From: Bryobacteraceae bacterium
GTDB lineage: Bacteria; Acidobacteriota; Terriglobia; Bryobacterales; Bryobacteraceae
DNA length: 9,737 bases
Reading direction: 5' to 3'
NCBI GenBank assembly: GCA_947456995.1
Contig: CANGVB010000088.1
Location: 1-9,737, forward strand
In this document: piece by piece, positions 1 through 7,263 of the stretch
Layout: every line of letters starts with the position of its first letter
How positions within the stretch are numbered: the first letter of the stretch is position 1
The notes under the pieces: generated by a model
What the model was told of the DNA's origin: nothing
Database searches by the model: none
Seen by the model: only the letters and a program-made list of their open reading frames with translations
Translations under genes and position numbers: made by a program

Positions 1-1826
1 GGCCGGTCGCCGGCAATTCCAAAAGTCGGTGGAGGCTTCACAATCCCCTGCCCAAACAGATGCATCCAGATCCTGTTCACCGCAACCCGCTCCGCCAGCG
101 GATTGTGCGCCACCGTCTCAGCCAACTGCAACCGCCCGCTACCCTGATTCAGCGGAATCACCTTCCCGCCACTCAACACCATCGGGAAACGCCTCGGCAC
201 CACCTCACCCGGATCCTCCGGGTTCCCCCTCTTATCCAGATTCAGATCCCAACTCTCAAACTCTCCGATCCCGTCAAAGTACGGATACTTCTCAGGCAGC
301 GCCTTCTTCAAGCGATCCCGTTCCGCCTTTAATGCCTCATACTCAGCCTTGGCCGCTCCCTCCAGCAACCGCACCGTCAACTCACTCGGAAAACGCATCG
401 GTGCCCCGCCCTCAAGAAAGGTCCGGTTATAAGCTACATACCGGTCACGAGGAATCGACTTCACCGCCACATCAGCCCCCGGATTAAAGTCCTCGTCACT
501 GCGATACCCGCCCGGCAAAACAATCGTCCGCTTCGGCTTCACCGCAACCTTCGCAGCCGCCTCCACCGTCAACCGGTTCTCCTCATCCACCTTCTTTTTC
601 TCAGCCGCGATATCGAGCATCAACGCCTCAAACGCCCGCGCCTTGTCTTCAGTCGGCCCCTCAAACCAGCTCTTCAAATAAGGGTGAAACTCCTCCGGCT
701 TCTTCAGATACTCACACCACCGCATCACGAGTTCGGCATTGAGCCCCGTCGCATCCCCGGTCAGCCCGCCCATCATGTACCGCCACATCCCCACGGTGAA
801 CTTCTCACGAAGCACTTCAGCCTGCGTTGCCAGAAACTTGTCCAGCTTCTTCTGTGATTCATCCAGTTGCTTCTTCTGCTCCCGCCACGCCGCGGCCTCA
901 GCCTCTGGCACCAGCGGATACTCCTTATAAGCCGAGCTCGCAAACACACCAGCCAGCGCGTAATAATCCTTCTGGCTAAACGGATCGTACTTGTGGTCAT
1001 GGCACCGTGCACAAGCCACCGTCACCCCTAACATCCCCCGGCTCACAACATCCACACGGTCATGCCGCTCATCGGCCCGCGCCTGCGGCGGCTGCGAGAT
1101 CCCGTAATACCAGGGCCCAAGTCCTGTCAGACCCAATCCGCCCGGCTCCCCAATGGAATCCCCAGCCAACTGCGCCATCAGGAAACGGTCATAAGGCATA
1201 TTGCGATTCACCGCCCCAATCACCCAGTCCCGATACCGCCACGCATTCGGATACGGCTGCACCGCCGTCCCGCTAAAATCATCCTCCCCATACCGCGCCA
1301 CATCCAGCCAGTGCCTGCCCCAATGCTCTCCAAATTGAGGCGAAGCAATCAATCGATCTACCAGCCGCCCCTCCCAGCCCGGCTTCGCATCCTTCTCAGG
1401 CGCAACAGGCGGCAAACCCGTCAAGTCAAAGTACAGGCGCCTCACCAGAGTCCGCCGGTCCGCTACCGGCCCACTTGCCGGATACACAAACGAACCCGAT
1501 GTTTTCCCCAAAGGTTTCCAGGCCCAATGCTCCCCAGCCCATTTCGCCCCGCTCGCCACCCACTTCTCAAGCGTCGCCACTTCCTCCGGCTTGAGTTTCC
1601 CACCAGGAGGCATCACACCGCTACGAACAGCATGAAGCAAAGCCTCCTGAACCGGCCGCCCACTCTTGCCGCCCTTCAGGAACCCTTCAGCCGAATCGAG
1701 GCGCAACCCACCCATCGCCGTCTCCCCGTGACAGGCCCCACAGCGTGACGCCAGTACACGACGAGCATCATCCTCCACGCCAGCCAGCGCGCTAAAACAA
1801 ACGGTGATTAAACAAAGCCATTTCAT
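1..1826 (-). CDS. PSCyt1/PSCyt2(DUF1549)/PSD1(DUF1553) cytochrome-like protein, 3' end cut by window edge
   Basis: I translated the minus strand by hand from the ATG at 1826. The frame stays open for 608 codons to the left edge, so the C-terminus lies outside the window. Residues 1-15 (MKWLCLITVCFSALA) look like a signal peptide. A PSCyt1-type heme motif CGACH is at 29-33. The DUF1549 domain spans about 125-300, with LYFDLTGLPP, HWGRHWLDVARYG and a second CxxCH at 272-276 within CARCHDHKYDP. Lysine/glutamate-rich coiled-coil stretches lie near 308-342 and 488-512. The PSD1 domain begins near 560, with NPLAERVAVNRIW and GQGIVKPPPTFG. The family is known as large exported cytochrome-like proteins of undetermined function; heme binding here is inferred from the motifs. 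The start overlaps the DUF1501 stop by one base (TGATG), with a weak AAGAG at 1835-1839. Compared with the paralogue at 3168-5495, it is about 38 residues shorter before LYFDL (no NPIDAFVL segment) and about 95 longer between CHDHK and the PSD1 domain. Confidence 0.93.
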   Translation of the reverse strand, partial: MKWLCLITVCFSALAGVEDDARRVLASRCGACHGETAMGGLRLDSAEGFLKGGKSGRPVQEALLHAVRSGVMPPGGKLKPEEVATLEKWVASGAKWAGEHWAWKPLGKTSGSFVYPASGPVADRRTLVRRLYFDLTGLPPVAPEKDAKPGWEGRLVDRLIASPQFGEHWGRHWLDVARYGEDDFSGTAVQPYPNAWRYRDWVIGAVNRNMPYDRFLMAQLAGDSIGEPGGLGLTGLGPWYYGISQPPQARADERHDRVDVVSRGMLGVTVACARCHDHKYDPFSQKDYYALAGVFASSAYKEYPLVPEAEAAAWREQKKQLDESQKKLDKFLATQAEVLREKFTVGMWRYMMGGLTGDATGLNAELVMRWCEYLKKPEEFHPYLKSWFEGPTEDKARAFEALMLDIAAEKKKVDEENRLTVEAAAKVAVKPKRTIVLPGGYRSDEDFNPGADVAVKSIPRDRYVAYNRTFLEGGAPMRFPSELTVRLLEGAAKAEYEALKAERDRLKKALPEKYPYFDGIGEFESWDLNLDKRGNPEDPGEVVPRRFPMVLSGGKVIPLNQGSGRLQLAETVAHNPLAERVAVNRIWMHLFGQGIVKPPPTFGIAGDR

Positions 1827-3163
1827 CAAACAAGCTCTTTAATCAATCTTCCACCAAGATCGGTCAAACGGCGATTGCGTCCGCCAAAGTAATAGGTCAG
1901 TCGCATATCATTCAAGCCCATCTGATGCAGAATCGTCGCATGCACATCATGCATGTGATAAACATTCTCGACGGCCTTGTGCCCGATCTCATCGGTGGTT
2001 CCGATCATCGATCCACCCTTCATCCCCCCTCCGGCAAACCACATACTCTGGCACCGCGTATTGTGATCCCGTCCAGGCGTGGCTTGATCGGCCGGCGTAT
2101 CCGGCGTACGACCAAACTCGCCCATATACACAACGAGTGTCTTCTTCAGCATCCCCCGCTGCTTCAAGTCTGCCAGCAAAGCCGCAATAGGCTTGTCCGT
2201 CTCGCGAGCGTTCTTCTCGTGATTCTTACGGATATCCCCATGAGCATCCCAACTCTGAGAAGGCGTAAAGACTTCAACAAACCTGACCCCAGCCTCCACC
2301 AGCTTCCGGGCCATCAGGCAGCGTCGTCCAAATGAAGCCGTTACCGGATCATTCAGCCCATAAGCTTCCTTGACATGCTCAGGCTCAGCATCAATCGACA
2401 GTACCCGAGGCACTTCGAGCTGCATCCGGTAAGCCAGTTCATAGGAATCCATCCGCGCCCGCAAGTCTGGATAGTCCGATCGCAACTGAGCAAAGTTGCC
2501 GTTCATCCCACGCAACGCCTCGCGCTCGGCTTCAGTGTCAACATTGCTGGGCGATGCTAAATCGCGAATCGGCTCATTCGTAGCCCTCAACACAGTCCCT
2601 TGAAACTCAGCCGGCAAATAGCCGCTCCCCCACTGCTGAGCACCGCTAAAAGGAATCGAACGAAAATCCGGCATCGCCACAAAGGCCGGCAAATTCTTGT
2701 TCCCTGTCCCAAGCCCATAAGTCACCCAGGCCCCCATCGAAGGATTACCCGGAATGATAAAGCCGGTGTTCATCTGAAACACCGCTGCCGGGTGGTTCCC
2801 GTTGTCTGATTGCACGCTTCGACAGATCGCCAACTCATCCACCATCTTCGCCGTATGAGGCAGAAGCTCCGACACCTCGCGCCCACTCTGTCCATACTTC
2901 TGAAACTGGAAAGGGCTAGCCACAAATTTTCTCGGCTTGGCAAACAGATTCGGCTGATCTGTCTTCTTTTCCTTGGACCAGTCCATAATCTTGCCATCCA
3001 GATCCACCAGCTTCGGCTTTGGATCAAACGTATCAATCTGGCTCACCCCGCCCAGCATGGCAAGGAAGATACAGGCATCGGCCTTTGCTTCATGATGAGT
3101 CCCGGCCTCAAGATGGCTCAGTGCTGCGGCCGACAGTCCGAATGTGAATTGTCTTCGATTCAT
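1826..3163 (-). CDS. DUF1501 family exported protein (alkaline phosphatase/sulfatase-like fold)
   Basis: A 445-residue DUF1501 protein of full family length. I start it at the ATG at 3163 rather than the in-frame ATG at 3178. The inner ATG has GGAG seven bases upstream and begins the usual family N-terminus MNRRQFTFGLSAAALS, a twin-arginine (Tat) style signal with R3-R4. Family landmarks are LGGVSQIDTFDPKP (38-50, Asp44), SWDAHGD (304-310), VVYMGEFGRTP (344-354, Glu349), GRDHN (364-368) and HMHDVHATILHQMGL (403-417), then RLTYYFGGRNRRLTDLGG. DUF1501 is grouped with the alkaline phosphatase/sulfatase superfamily, so the Asp and His residues are candidate metal ligands; no substrate is known. 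It sits between two PSCyt/PSD1 genes with near-overlapping junctions on both sides, which implies co-translation and a joint role in the periplasm. The family call is very secure; an enzymatic activity is inference. Confidence 0.95.
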   Translation of the reverse strand: MNRRQFTFGLSAAALSHLEAGTHHEAKADACIFLAMLGGVSQIDTFDPKPKLVDLDGKIMDWSKEKKTDQPNLFAKPRKFVASPFQFQKYGQSGREVSELLPHTAKMVDELAICRSVQSDNGNHPAAVFQMNTGFIIPGNPSMGAWVTYGLGTGNKNLPAFVAMPDFRSIPFSGAQQWGSGYLPAEFQGTVLRATNEPIRDLASPSNVDTEAEREALRGMNGNFAQLRSDYPDLRARMDSYELAYRMQLEVPRVLSIDAEPEHVKEAYGLNDPVTASFGRRCLMARKLVEAGVRFVEVFTPSQSWDAHGDIRKNHEKNARETDKPIAALLADLKQRGMLKKTLVVYMGEFGRTPDTPADQATPGRDHNTRCQSMWFAGGGMKGGSMIGTTDEIGHKAVENVYHMHDVHATILHQMGLNDMRLTYYFGGRNRRLTDLGGRLIKELV

Positions 3164-3167
3164 CTCA

Positions 3168-5495
3168 TTACTCCACAAACAGAAATTCGTTCAGATTGAA
3201 CAACACAACACCAAGCGACGACAAACTCAGCTTCTCACTCATCCTTCGCTCTTCAGCCGTCGGCCCGCGCCCCAGCACCAGCCAGAACGCTTCGTTCACT
3301 GGATCCTTGGCCCCGGCAAGCCTGGCCTCAAAATGCTTCGCCTCCGTCCGGGTCAATGCCCCATTGAGTAAGGTCAAAGCCTGTGGCGCCACAATCGTCG
3401 TCAACCTGCGCGCACAGCTCGTACTGAGATTCGGTGCATCGAAGGTCTCCGCCATCGGCAGCAAGACGCTCCGCCGCTGCAACAGGTAAACGCTACGCCG
3501 CCGTTGTTGCTCCTCCGACGAGGGGAACCACTTGAAGAACTCAAAACCCTGAGCCACATCCGCCGGCACGTCGAACACAACAGGCGGCCCACCCATCTCA
3601 GGATTCAGTCGGCCGCTGATCGAGAGGATCGAATCACGCAACACCTCAGCATCCAGGCGCTGCCAGTTCATCCTCCATAGCAGCCGATTCATTGGATCCT
3701 TCGCAGCATAGGTCGCCTGCTCGGCGTTAACACTAGCCTGCCGATAGGTAGCGGATGTCAGCATCAGCTTGTGCATCGTCTTCAGGCTCCAACCCTTGGC
3801 AATGAACTCGTTCGCCATCCAGTCGAGCAGTTCCGGATGCGATGGTACATCGCCGTTTTTGCCAAAATCACTCGGCGTCCTTACCAGCCCTTCACCCCAG
3901 TGCCGCTGCCAGATCCGGTTCACCATTACCCTTGCCGTAAACGGATTCTGGTCTGATGCAATCCAGTCCGAAAGCGCCAGCCGCAGCCCGTTACTCCCAC
4001 CGGCAAAGGGAATCTCAGCCGGCTCAGTCCCGGCCACACAAGACAGAAAGCCTGCCTTCACCTTCTCGCCCTTGGCGTTCAGATCCCCACCAGTCAGTAC
4101 ATAGGTATCCGGGATCTCCGGCGCTGCCGGCGGTGCCACATCGCGGATTGCATAAGCAATCGCCTGATGCCGCCTGGCCAATTCCTGCTCCCGTTGAACT
4201 CCGTCGCGAGTCTCAAAGTAGCGCCGTAACGGCTCGCGCCACTCAGGCTCCTTAACCAGAGGCAAGTCTTGCTCAAGGAAGAACAGATTACGGGTATTGA
4301 GCTTGCCCAGAAACTTCTTGAGTCCCTCTTCATCTTTGTTCAGGCTTAGATACTTCTGCTTTAGCGCTTCCTTCTGCCGGTCCAGTTCCGCTTGCCCTGC
4401 ATCGGCCGCATCCTCATGCTCCCTCATCTTGCGGCGCATCTCCTTCGGACGCTCCGCCTCCTCAAAGCCCACCGGCAGATCCGCAATCGCCGTCCCGGCA
4501 AAGAAGGCTTGCATACGGTAATAATCCTTATGAGAGATCGGATCGTACTTGTGGTCATGACACTGCGCGCAGCCTGTGGTCATCCCCAGAAACACGCTCC
4601 CTACGGTGCTCGTAATGTCATTGAGAAAGTCCTGCCGAAGAAGCTTCTTTGAATTCGCATCGGCTTCCCAAGGCGCAAACCGGTAGAAGCCTAAAGCCAC
4701 CTGGTTTTTACTTTTGCCTTCGTCGCCGGCAAGCTGCTCCTGCACAAAGACGTTATAGGGTTTGTCCTGGTTGTGCGCCCGGATCACATAGTCCCGATAC
4801 CGCCAGGCCGTGGGCCTCTCCCCATCAATGGCAAAGCCGTCAGACTCGGCATAGCGAACCAAATCCAGCCAGTGCCGCCCCCATCGCTCCCCATATCTGG
4901 AGTCTGCAAGCAACCGATCAATAGCCTTTTCATAAGCCAACGGATCAGTATCTGCTTCGAAGTTCTTCATCTCCTCCGGGCTTGGGGGAACCCCGATCAG
5001 ATCAAAGTAGATCCGCCGCAAAAGGACCCGCCTGGATGCCTCCGTAGCCGGCTTCATCCCCTGCTTCTCAAGGCCAGCCAATACGAAGGCGTCGATCGGA
5101 TTCCGAACCCAACTTTTCTGCGCCACAACCGGCACCGGAACAGCGCCTGGCTTCTTCAGCAACCAATCAAGGTGGGCATCCCTCTTCGATACAGCCGCCC
5201 CCTTGGGCATGGCATCAATCGCGGCCCGCAACTCACTCACGGCCTTCGCATCCAGCTCTCCCCCAAGCGGCATCCGTGGCGTTTTTTCACCCGTCACATA
5301 CTGCACCAGAAGACTCTCGGCGCTCAAACCAGGCGTTAAGGCGGCACCATGCTTACCTCCTTTTTTCAATGCCTCGATCGAGTCCATCGACAATCCGCCC
5401 TGCGCCTGTTTGCCCGTATGACATGTCCCACATTGCTTTGCAAGAATCGGCAACAGAGGGTCTTGGGCCAAAACGAGAATAAGCCAGAAGGACAT
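3168..5495 (-). CDS. PSCyt1/PSCyt2(DUF1549)/PSD1(DUF1553) cytochrome-like protein
   Basis: A complete 775-residue protein. The N-terminus MSFWLILVLAQDPLL is a very short hydrophobic export signal with no basic residue. In-frame TGA and TAA codons lie just upstream, so the ATG at 5495 is the only ordinary start; it has no clear Shine-Dalgarno sequence. PSCyt1 heme motif CGTCH is at 22-26 and MPLGG at 75-79. DUF1549 spans about 132-345, with NPIDAFVLAGLEKQG, RIYFDLIGVPPSPEE, RYGERWGRHWLDLVRYAESDG and a second CxxCH at 309-313 in CAQCHDHKYDPISHKDYY. A charged coiled-coil linker runs about 345-400. PSD1 spans about 505-770, with NPFTARVMVNRIWQRHWG, GWSLKTMHKLMLTSATYRQ, RLDAEVLRDSIL and a typical end in NLNEFLFVE. 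It is first in the operon, with the DUF1501 gene starting 4 bases after its TAA. Two heme sites are inferred from the motifs. The biological role of this family is not established. Confidence 0.96.
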   Translation of the reverse strand: MSFWLILVLAQDPLLPILAKQCGTCHTGKQAQGGLSMDSIEALKKGGKHGAALTPGLSAESLLVQYVTGEKTPRMPLGGELDAKAVSELRAAIDAMPKGAAVSKRDAHLDWLLKKPGAVPVPVVAQKSWVRNPIDAFVLAGLEKQGMKPATEASRRVLLRRIYFDLIGVPPSPEEMKNFEADTDPLAYEKAIDRLLADSRYGERWGRHWLDLVRYAESDGFAIDGERPTAWRYRDYVIRAHNQDKPYNVFVQEQLAGDEGKSKNQVALGFYRFAPWEADANSKKLLRQDFLNDITSTVGSVFLGMTTGCAQCHDHKYDPISHKDYYRMQAFFAGTAIADLPVGFEEAERPKEMRRKMREHEDAADAGQAELDRQKEALKQKYLSLNKDEEGLKKFLGKLNTRNLFFLEQDLPLVKEPEWREPLRRYFETRDGVQREQELARRHQAIAYAIRDVAPPAAPEIPDTYVLTGGDLNAKGEKVKAGFLSCVAGTEPAEIPFAGGSNGLRLALSDWIASDQNPFTARVMVNRIWQRHWGEGLVRTPSDFGKNGDVPSHPELLDWMANEFIAKGWSLKTMHKLMLTSATYRQASVNAEQATYAAKDPMNRLLWRMNWQRLDAEVLRDSILSISGRLNPEMGGPPVVFDVPADVAQGFEFFKWFPSSEEQQRRRSVYLLQRRSVLLPMAETFDAPNLSTSCARRLTTIVAPQALTLLNGALTRTEAKHFEARLAGAKDPVNEAFWLVLGRGPTAEERRMSEKLSLSSLGVVLFNLNEFLFVE
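3171..3174 (-). promoter_or_regulatory. Shine-Dalgarno site that decides the DUF1501 start
   Basis: On the minus strand the sequence reads GTGGAGTAATGAGATG. GGAG lies seven bases before the ATG at 3163 and inside the last codons of the upstream PSD1 gene. It supports the inner ATG over the ATG at 3178, which would lie upstream of the GGAG. It also implies translational coupling: a ribosome ending at the TAA (3170-3168) is already on the next start. Confidence 0.7.
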
Positions 5496-5520
5496 GATGC
5501 TTGGAGCTTATCATTGGCAT
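5494..5520. promoter_or_regulatory. Very short divergent start region with a small dyad
   Basis: The minus-strand PSD1 operon starts at 5495 and the plus-strand hydrolase operon at 5521, or at 5494/5497 if an upstream ATG is used, so at most about 25 bases are non-coding. At least one promoter must therefore lie inside the opposing gene. A 5-base inverted repeat, ATGAT at 5494-5498 and ATCAT at 5510-5514 with an 11-base spacer, lies exactly here and could be an operator. It is short enough to be chance. I could not identify convincing -35/-10 pairs on either strand. Confidence 0.3.
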
Positions 5521-6387
5521 ATGCTGCGACGCACATTCCTCGCCTTGGCCGTCCCACCCAAACCACTTCTCATCGACACTCACATCCACCTCTTTGCCGC
5601 CGACACGAAAAAGTTCCCCTTGCATCCCCAGGCCACCTATAAACCCGAGCCGTCCACCCTCGAAAACTACATTGCCTTCGTCAAGCAGGCCAAGATCGAT
5701 CACGCTATCGTCGTCCACCCCGAGCCCTACCAGGACGATCACAGCTACCTTGAATACTGCTTCGCCAATGAACCCTCGAAAGACTTCTTCAAAGGCACTT
5801 GCCTCCTGGATTGCTACCGGCCAGACACCCCGGCTCGAATTGACCAGCTCACCAAACGCTGGCCGAAACGCATCAAAGCCCTTCGTATCCACCGCGTCAC
5901 AAAGGACCCACTCACTACCGGCTCAATCCGAGAACGCCCTCTCGACTCCCCTGAGATGCGCAAGACCTGGCGTGCAGTTGCTGACCGTGGCCTTTTGGTT
6001 CAGATGCACTTCATCCCCATGCACGCCAAGTCGATTCACCAACTCGCCGCTGAATTCAAGGGCACCAAAGTGATCCTCGACCATCTCGGCCGCAACAATC
6101 AGGGCACCGACGCCGAATGGCAGGATGTCCTCGCCCTCGCCAAGCTACCGAACACAATCATGAAGTTCTCAGGCCTCGATTACTCTCCGAAGCAATTGGC
6201 CGCTCGGGTCAAACAGGTCTTTGAATCTTTCGGCCCAGACCGCATCATTTGGGGAGGCCTGGGCATGGACCTCCCGGCCTTCCGAAAGGCTCAGCAACAG
6301 CTCAACCAACTATTCGCCTTCGCCACCGAATCAGACCGGATCAAGATTCGCGGTCTCAACGCGAAGTCCCTCTATGGTTGGTCCTGA
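5521..6387 (+). CDS. Amidohydro_2 family metal-dependent hydrolase
   Basis: A 288-residue TIM-barrel amidohydrolase of the Amidohydro_2 type, a family that includes lactonases and 2-pyrone-4,6-dicarboxylate hydrolase. Visible landmarks are LLIDTHIHLF with metal-type His21 and His23, HAIVVHPEPYQDDHSYLEYCF (split here as 61-69 and 71-81), VQMHFIPMH with His163, VILDHLGR with His188, and the closing GLNAKSLYGWS. The classic WGSDWP motif is replaced by IIWGGLGMDLP (243-252), where Asp250 may fill the acidic position. I chose the ATG at 5521 because it gives a twin-arginine-like N-terminus, MLRRTFLALAVPP. ATGs at 5494 and 5497 are in frame, and AGAAGG at 5486-5491 is better spaced for the one at 5497, so a start 8-9 residues longer is possible. 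It is first in an operon with a DMT permease and an S10 peptidase. The substrate cannot be read from the sequence. Confidence 0.9.
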   Translation: MLRRTFLALAVPPKPLLIDTHIHLFAADTKKFPLHPQATYKPEPSTLENYIAFVKQAKIDHAIVVHPEPYQDDHSYLEYCFANEPSKDFFKGTCLLDCYRPDTPARIDQLTKRWPKRIKALRIHRVTKDPLTTGSIRERPLDSPEMRKTWRAVADRGLLVQMHFIPMHAKSIHQLAAEFKGTKVILDHLGRNNQGTDAEWQDVLALAKLPNTIMKFSGLDYSPKQLAARVKQVFESFGPDRIIWGGLGMDLPAFRKAQQQLNQLFAFATESDRIKIRGLNAKSLYGWS

Positions 6388-6390
6388 CCC

Positions 6391-7254
6391 TTGGGCAGTC
6401 CCTACCTCCTCCTCACACTCACAGCAGCAATCTGGGGCTCCTCCTGGATGGCTGGCAGCATCCTGTCCCGCGCTGAGATTCCACCGATCTACTCGAGTTT
6501 GGGCCGTTTCGGCTTCGGCTCCATCGGGCTTCTCATCATCATGCTCGGCGTCCGGCCCTGGCCTAAGCCCTCAAAACCAATTCTCTATCGGCTCCTTGCG
6601 ATGGGCTTCTGCGGCGTAGCGCTCTACAACATTTGCTTCTTCAGCGGCCTTCGCACAGTGCCCTCTGGCAGAGCTTCCCTGATGGCATCCCTACAGCCTT
6701 CTTTGATATTCATCTACTCCCGCTTCGTCTGGGGTGAAAAAGTAACCTTCAAAAAGCTCTTTGGCCTTACCCTCAGCCTGCTCGGCGCTGGCCTGGTACT
6801 CACCCAAGCCGACCCTGAAAAGCTCTTCGTCACCGGGCTTGGCTCCGGAGATCTCTGGATCCTTGCTGCCGTTCTCGCCTGGTTCGCCTATACGATCCTC
6901 GGCCGTGACCTCGCCAACAAGATCGAGCCGCTTCCCGCGACCGCCTATTCGATCTGGGCTGGCCTCGCCATGCTGATCCTCTATGCGCTCATCACCCATC
7001 CTGATGCCCCAAACATCAATACCCCTTCCTTTTGGGGAGTGAGCGCCTACCTCGGCTTCCTGGGAACAACCCTCGCCTTTCTGCTCTACCTGCGCGGGCT
7101 CGAACAAATCGGCGCCGCACGTACCTCGATCTTCCTTAACTTTGTCCCGATCTTTAGTGTCCTCACAAGCAACATCATCCTCCAGGAACCGATCACCTGG
7201 CCAACGATGCTTGGTGGCGCTTTGGCCCTTACTGGAGTTCGCCTGCTGAGGTAG
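6391..7254 (+). CDS. EamA/DMT-superfamily transporter
   Basis: A 287-residue, strongly hydrophobic protein with about ten predicted membrane helices arranged as two EamA repeats. Repeat one runs from LLLTLTAAIWGSSW through FFSGLRTVPSGRASLMAS, QPSLIFIYSRFVWGE and LSLLGAGLVL. Repeat two runs from GDLWILAAVLAWFAYTILGR through RTSIFLNFVPIFSVL, the ILQEPITW loop and GGALALTGVRLL. The family transports metabolites such as amino acids, sugars or other small organics across the inner membrane; no substrate is indicated. The start is unusual. The only usable start before the first helix is TTG at 6391, since the first in-frame ATG (6448) falls inside helix 1. The TTG lies three bases after, and in the same frame as, the TGA of the upstream hydrolase, with no good Shine-Dalgarno, so reinitiation is likely. 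Its neighbourhood suggests it moves a substrate or product of that hydrolase. Confidence 0.9.
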   Translation: MGSPYLLLTLTAAIWGSSWMAGSILSRAEIPPIYSSLGRFGFGSIGLLIIMLGVRPWPKPSKPILYRLLAMGFCGVALYNICFFSGLRTVPSGRASLMASLQPSLIFIYSRFVWGEKVTFKKLFGLTLSLLGAGLVLTQADPEKLFVTGLGSGDLWILAAVLAWFAYTILGRDLANKIEPLPATAYSIWAGLAMLILYALITHPDAPNINTPSFWGVSAYLGFLGTTLAFLLYLRGLEQIGAARTSIFLNFVPIFSVLTSNIILQEPITWPTMLGGALALTGVRLLR

Positions 7255-7263
7255 GCTTTGTTA

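Noticed and set aside
29..487. A Pro/Ser-rich 152-codon plus-strand frame
   Set aside because: The low-complexity composition comes from reading the complement of PSD1 coding sequence; the minus-strand frame encodes recognisable family motifs here.
1062..1748. A 228-codon plus-strand open frame
   Set aside because: It is an Arg/Pro-rich shadow on the complementary strand of the left-edge PSD1 gene, which has clear domains and an unbroken frame.
5353..5892. A 179-codon minus-strand open frame with protein-like composition across the divergent region
   Set aside because: It is antisense to the hydrolase and overlaps the PSD1 start. Its composition follows from the C-ending codons of the hydrolase, and it has no recognisable domain.
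6448..7254. ATG at 6448 as the start of the DMT transporter
   Set aside because: It would remove most of the first membrane helix (LLLTLTAAIWGSSW), which is a conserved part of the EamA repeat.
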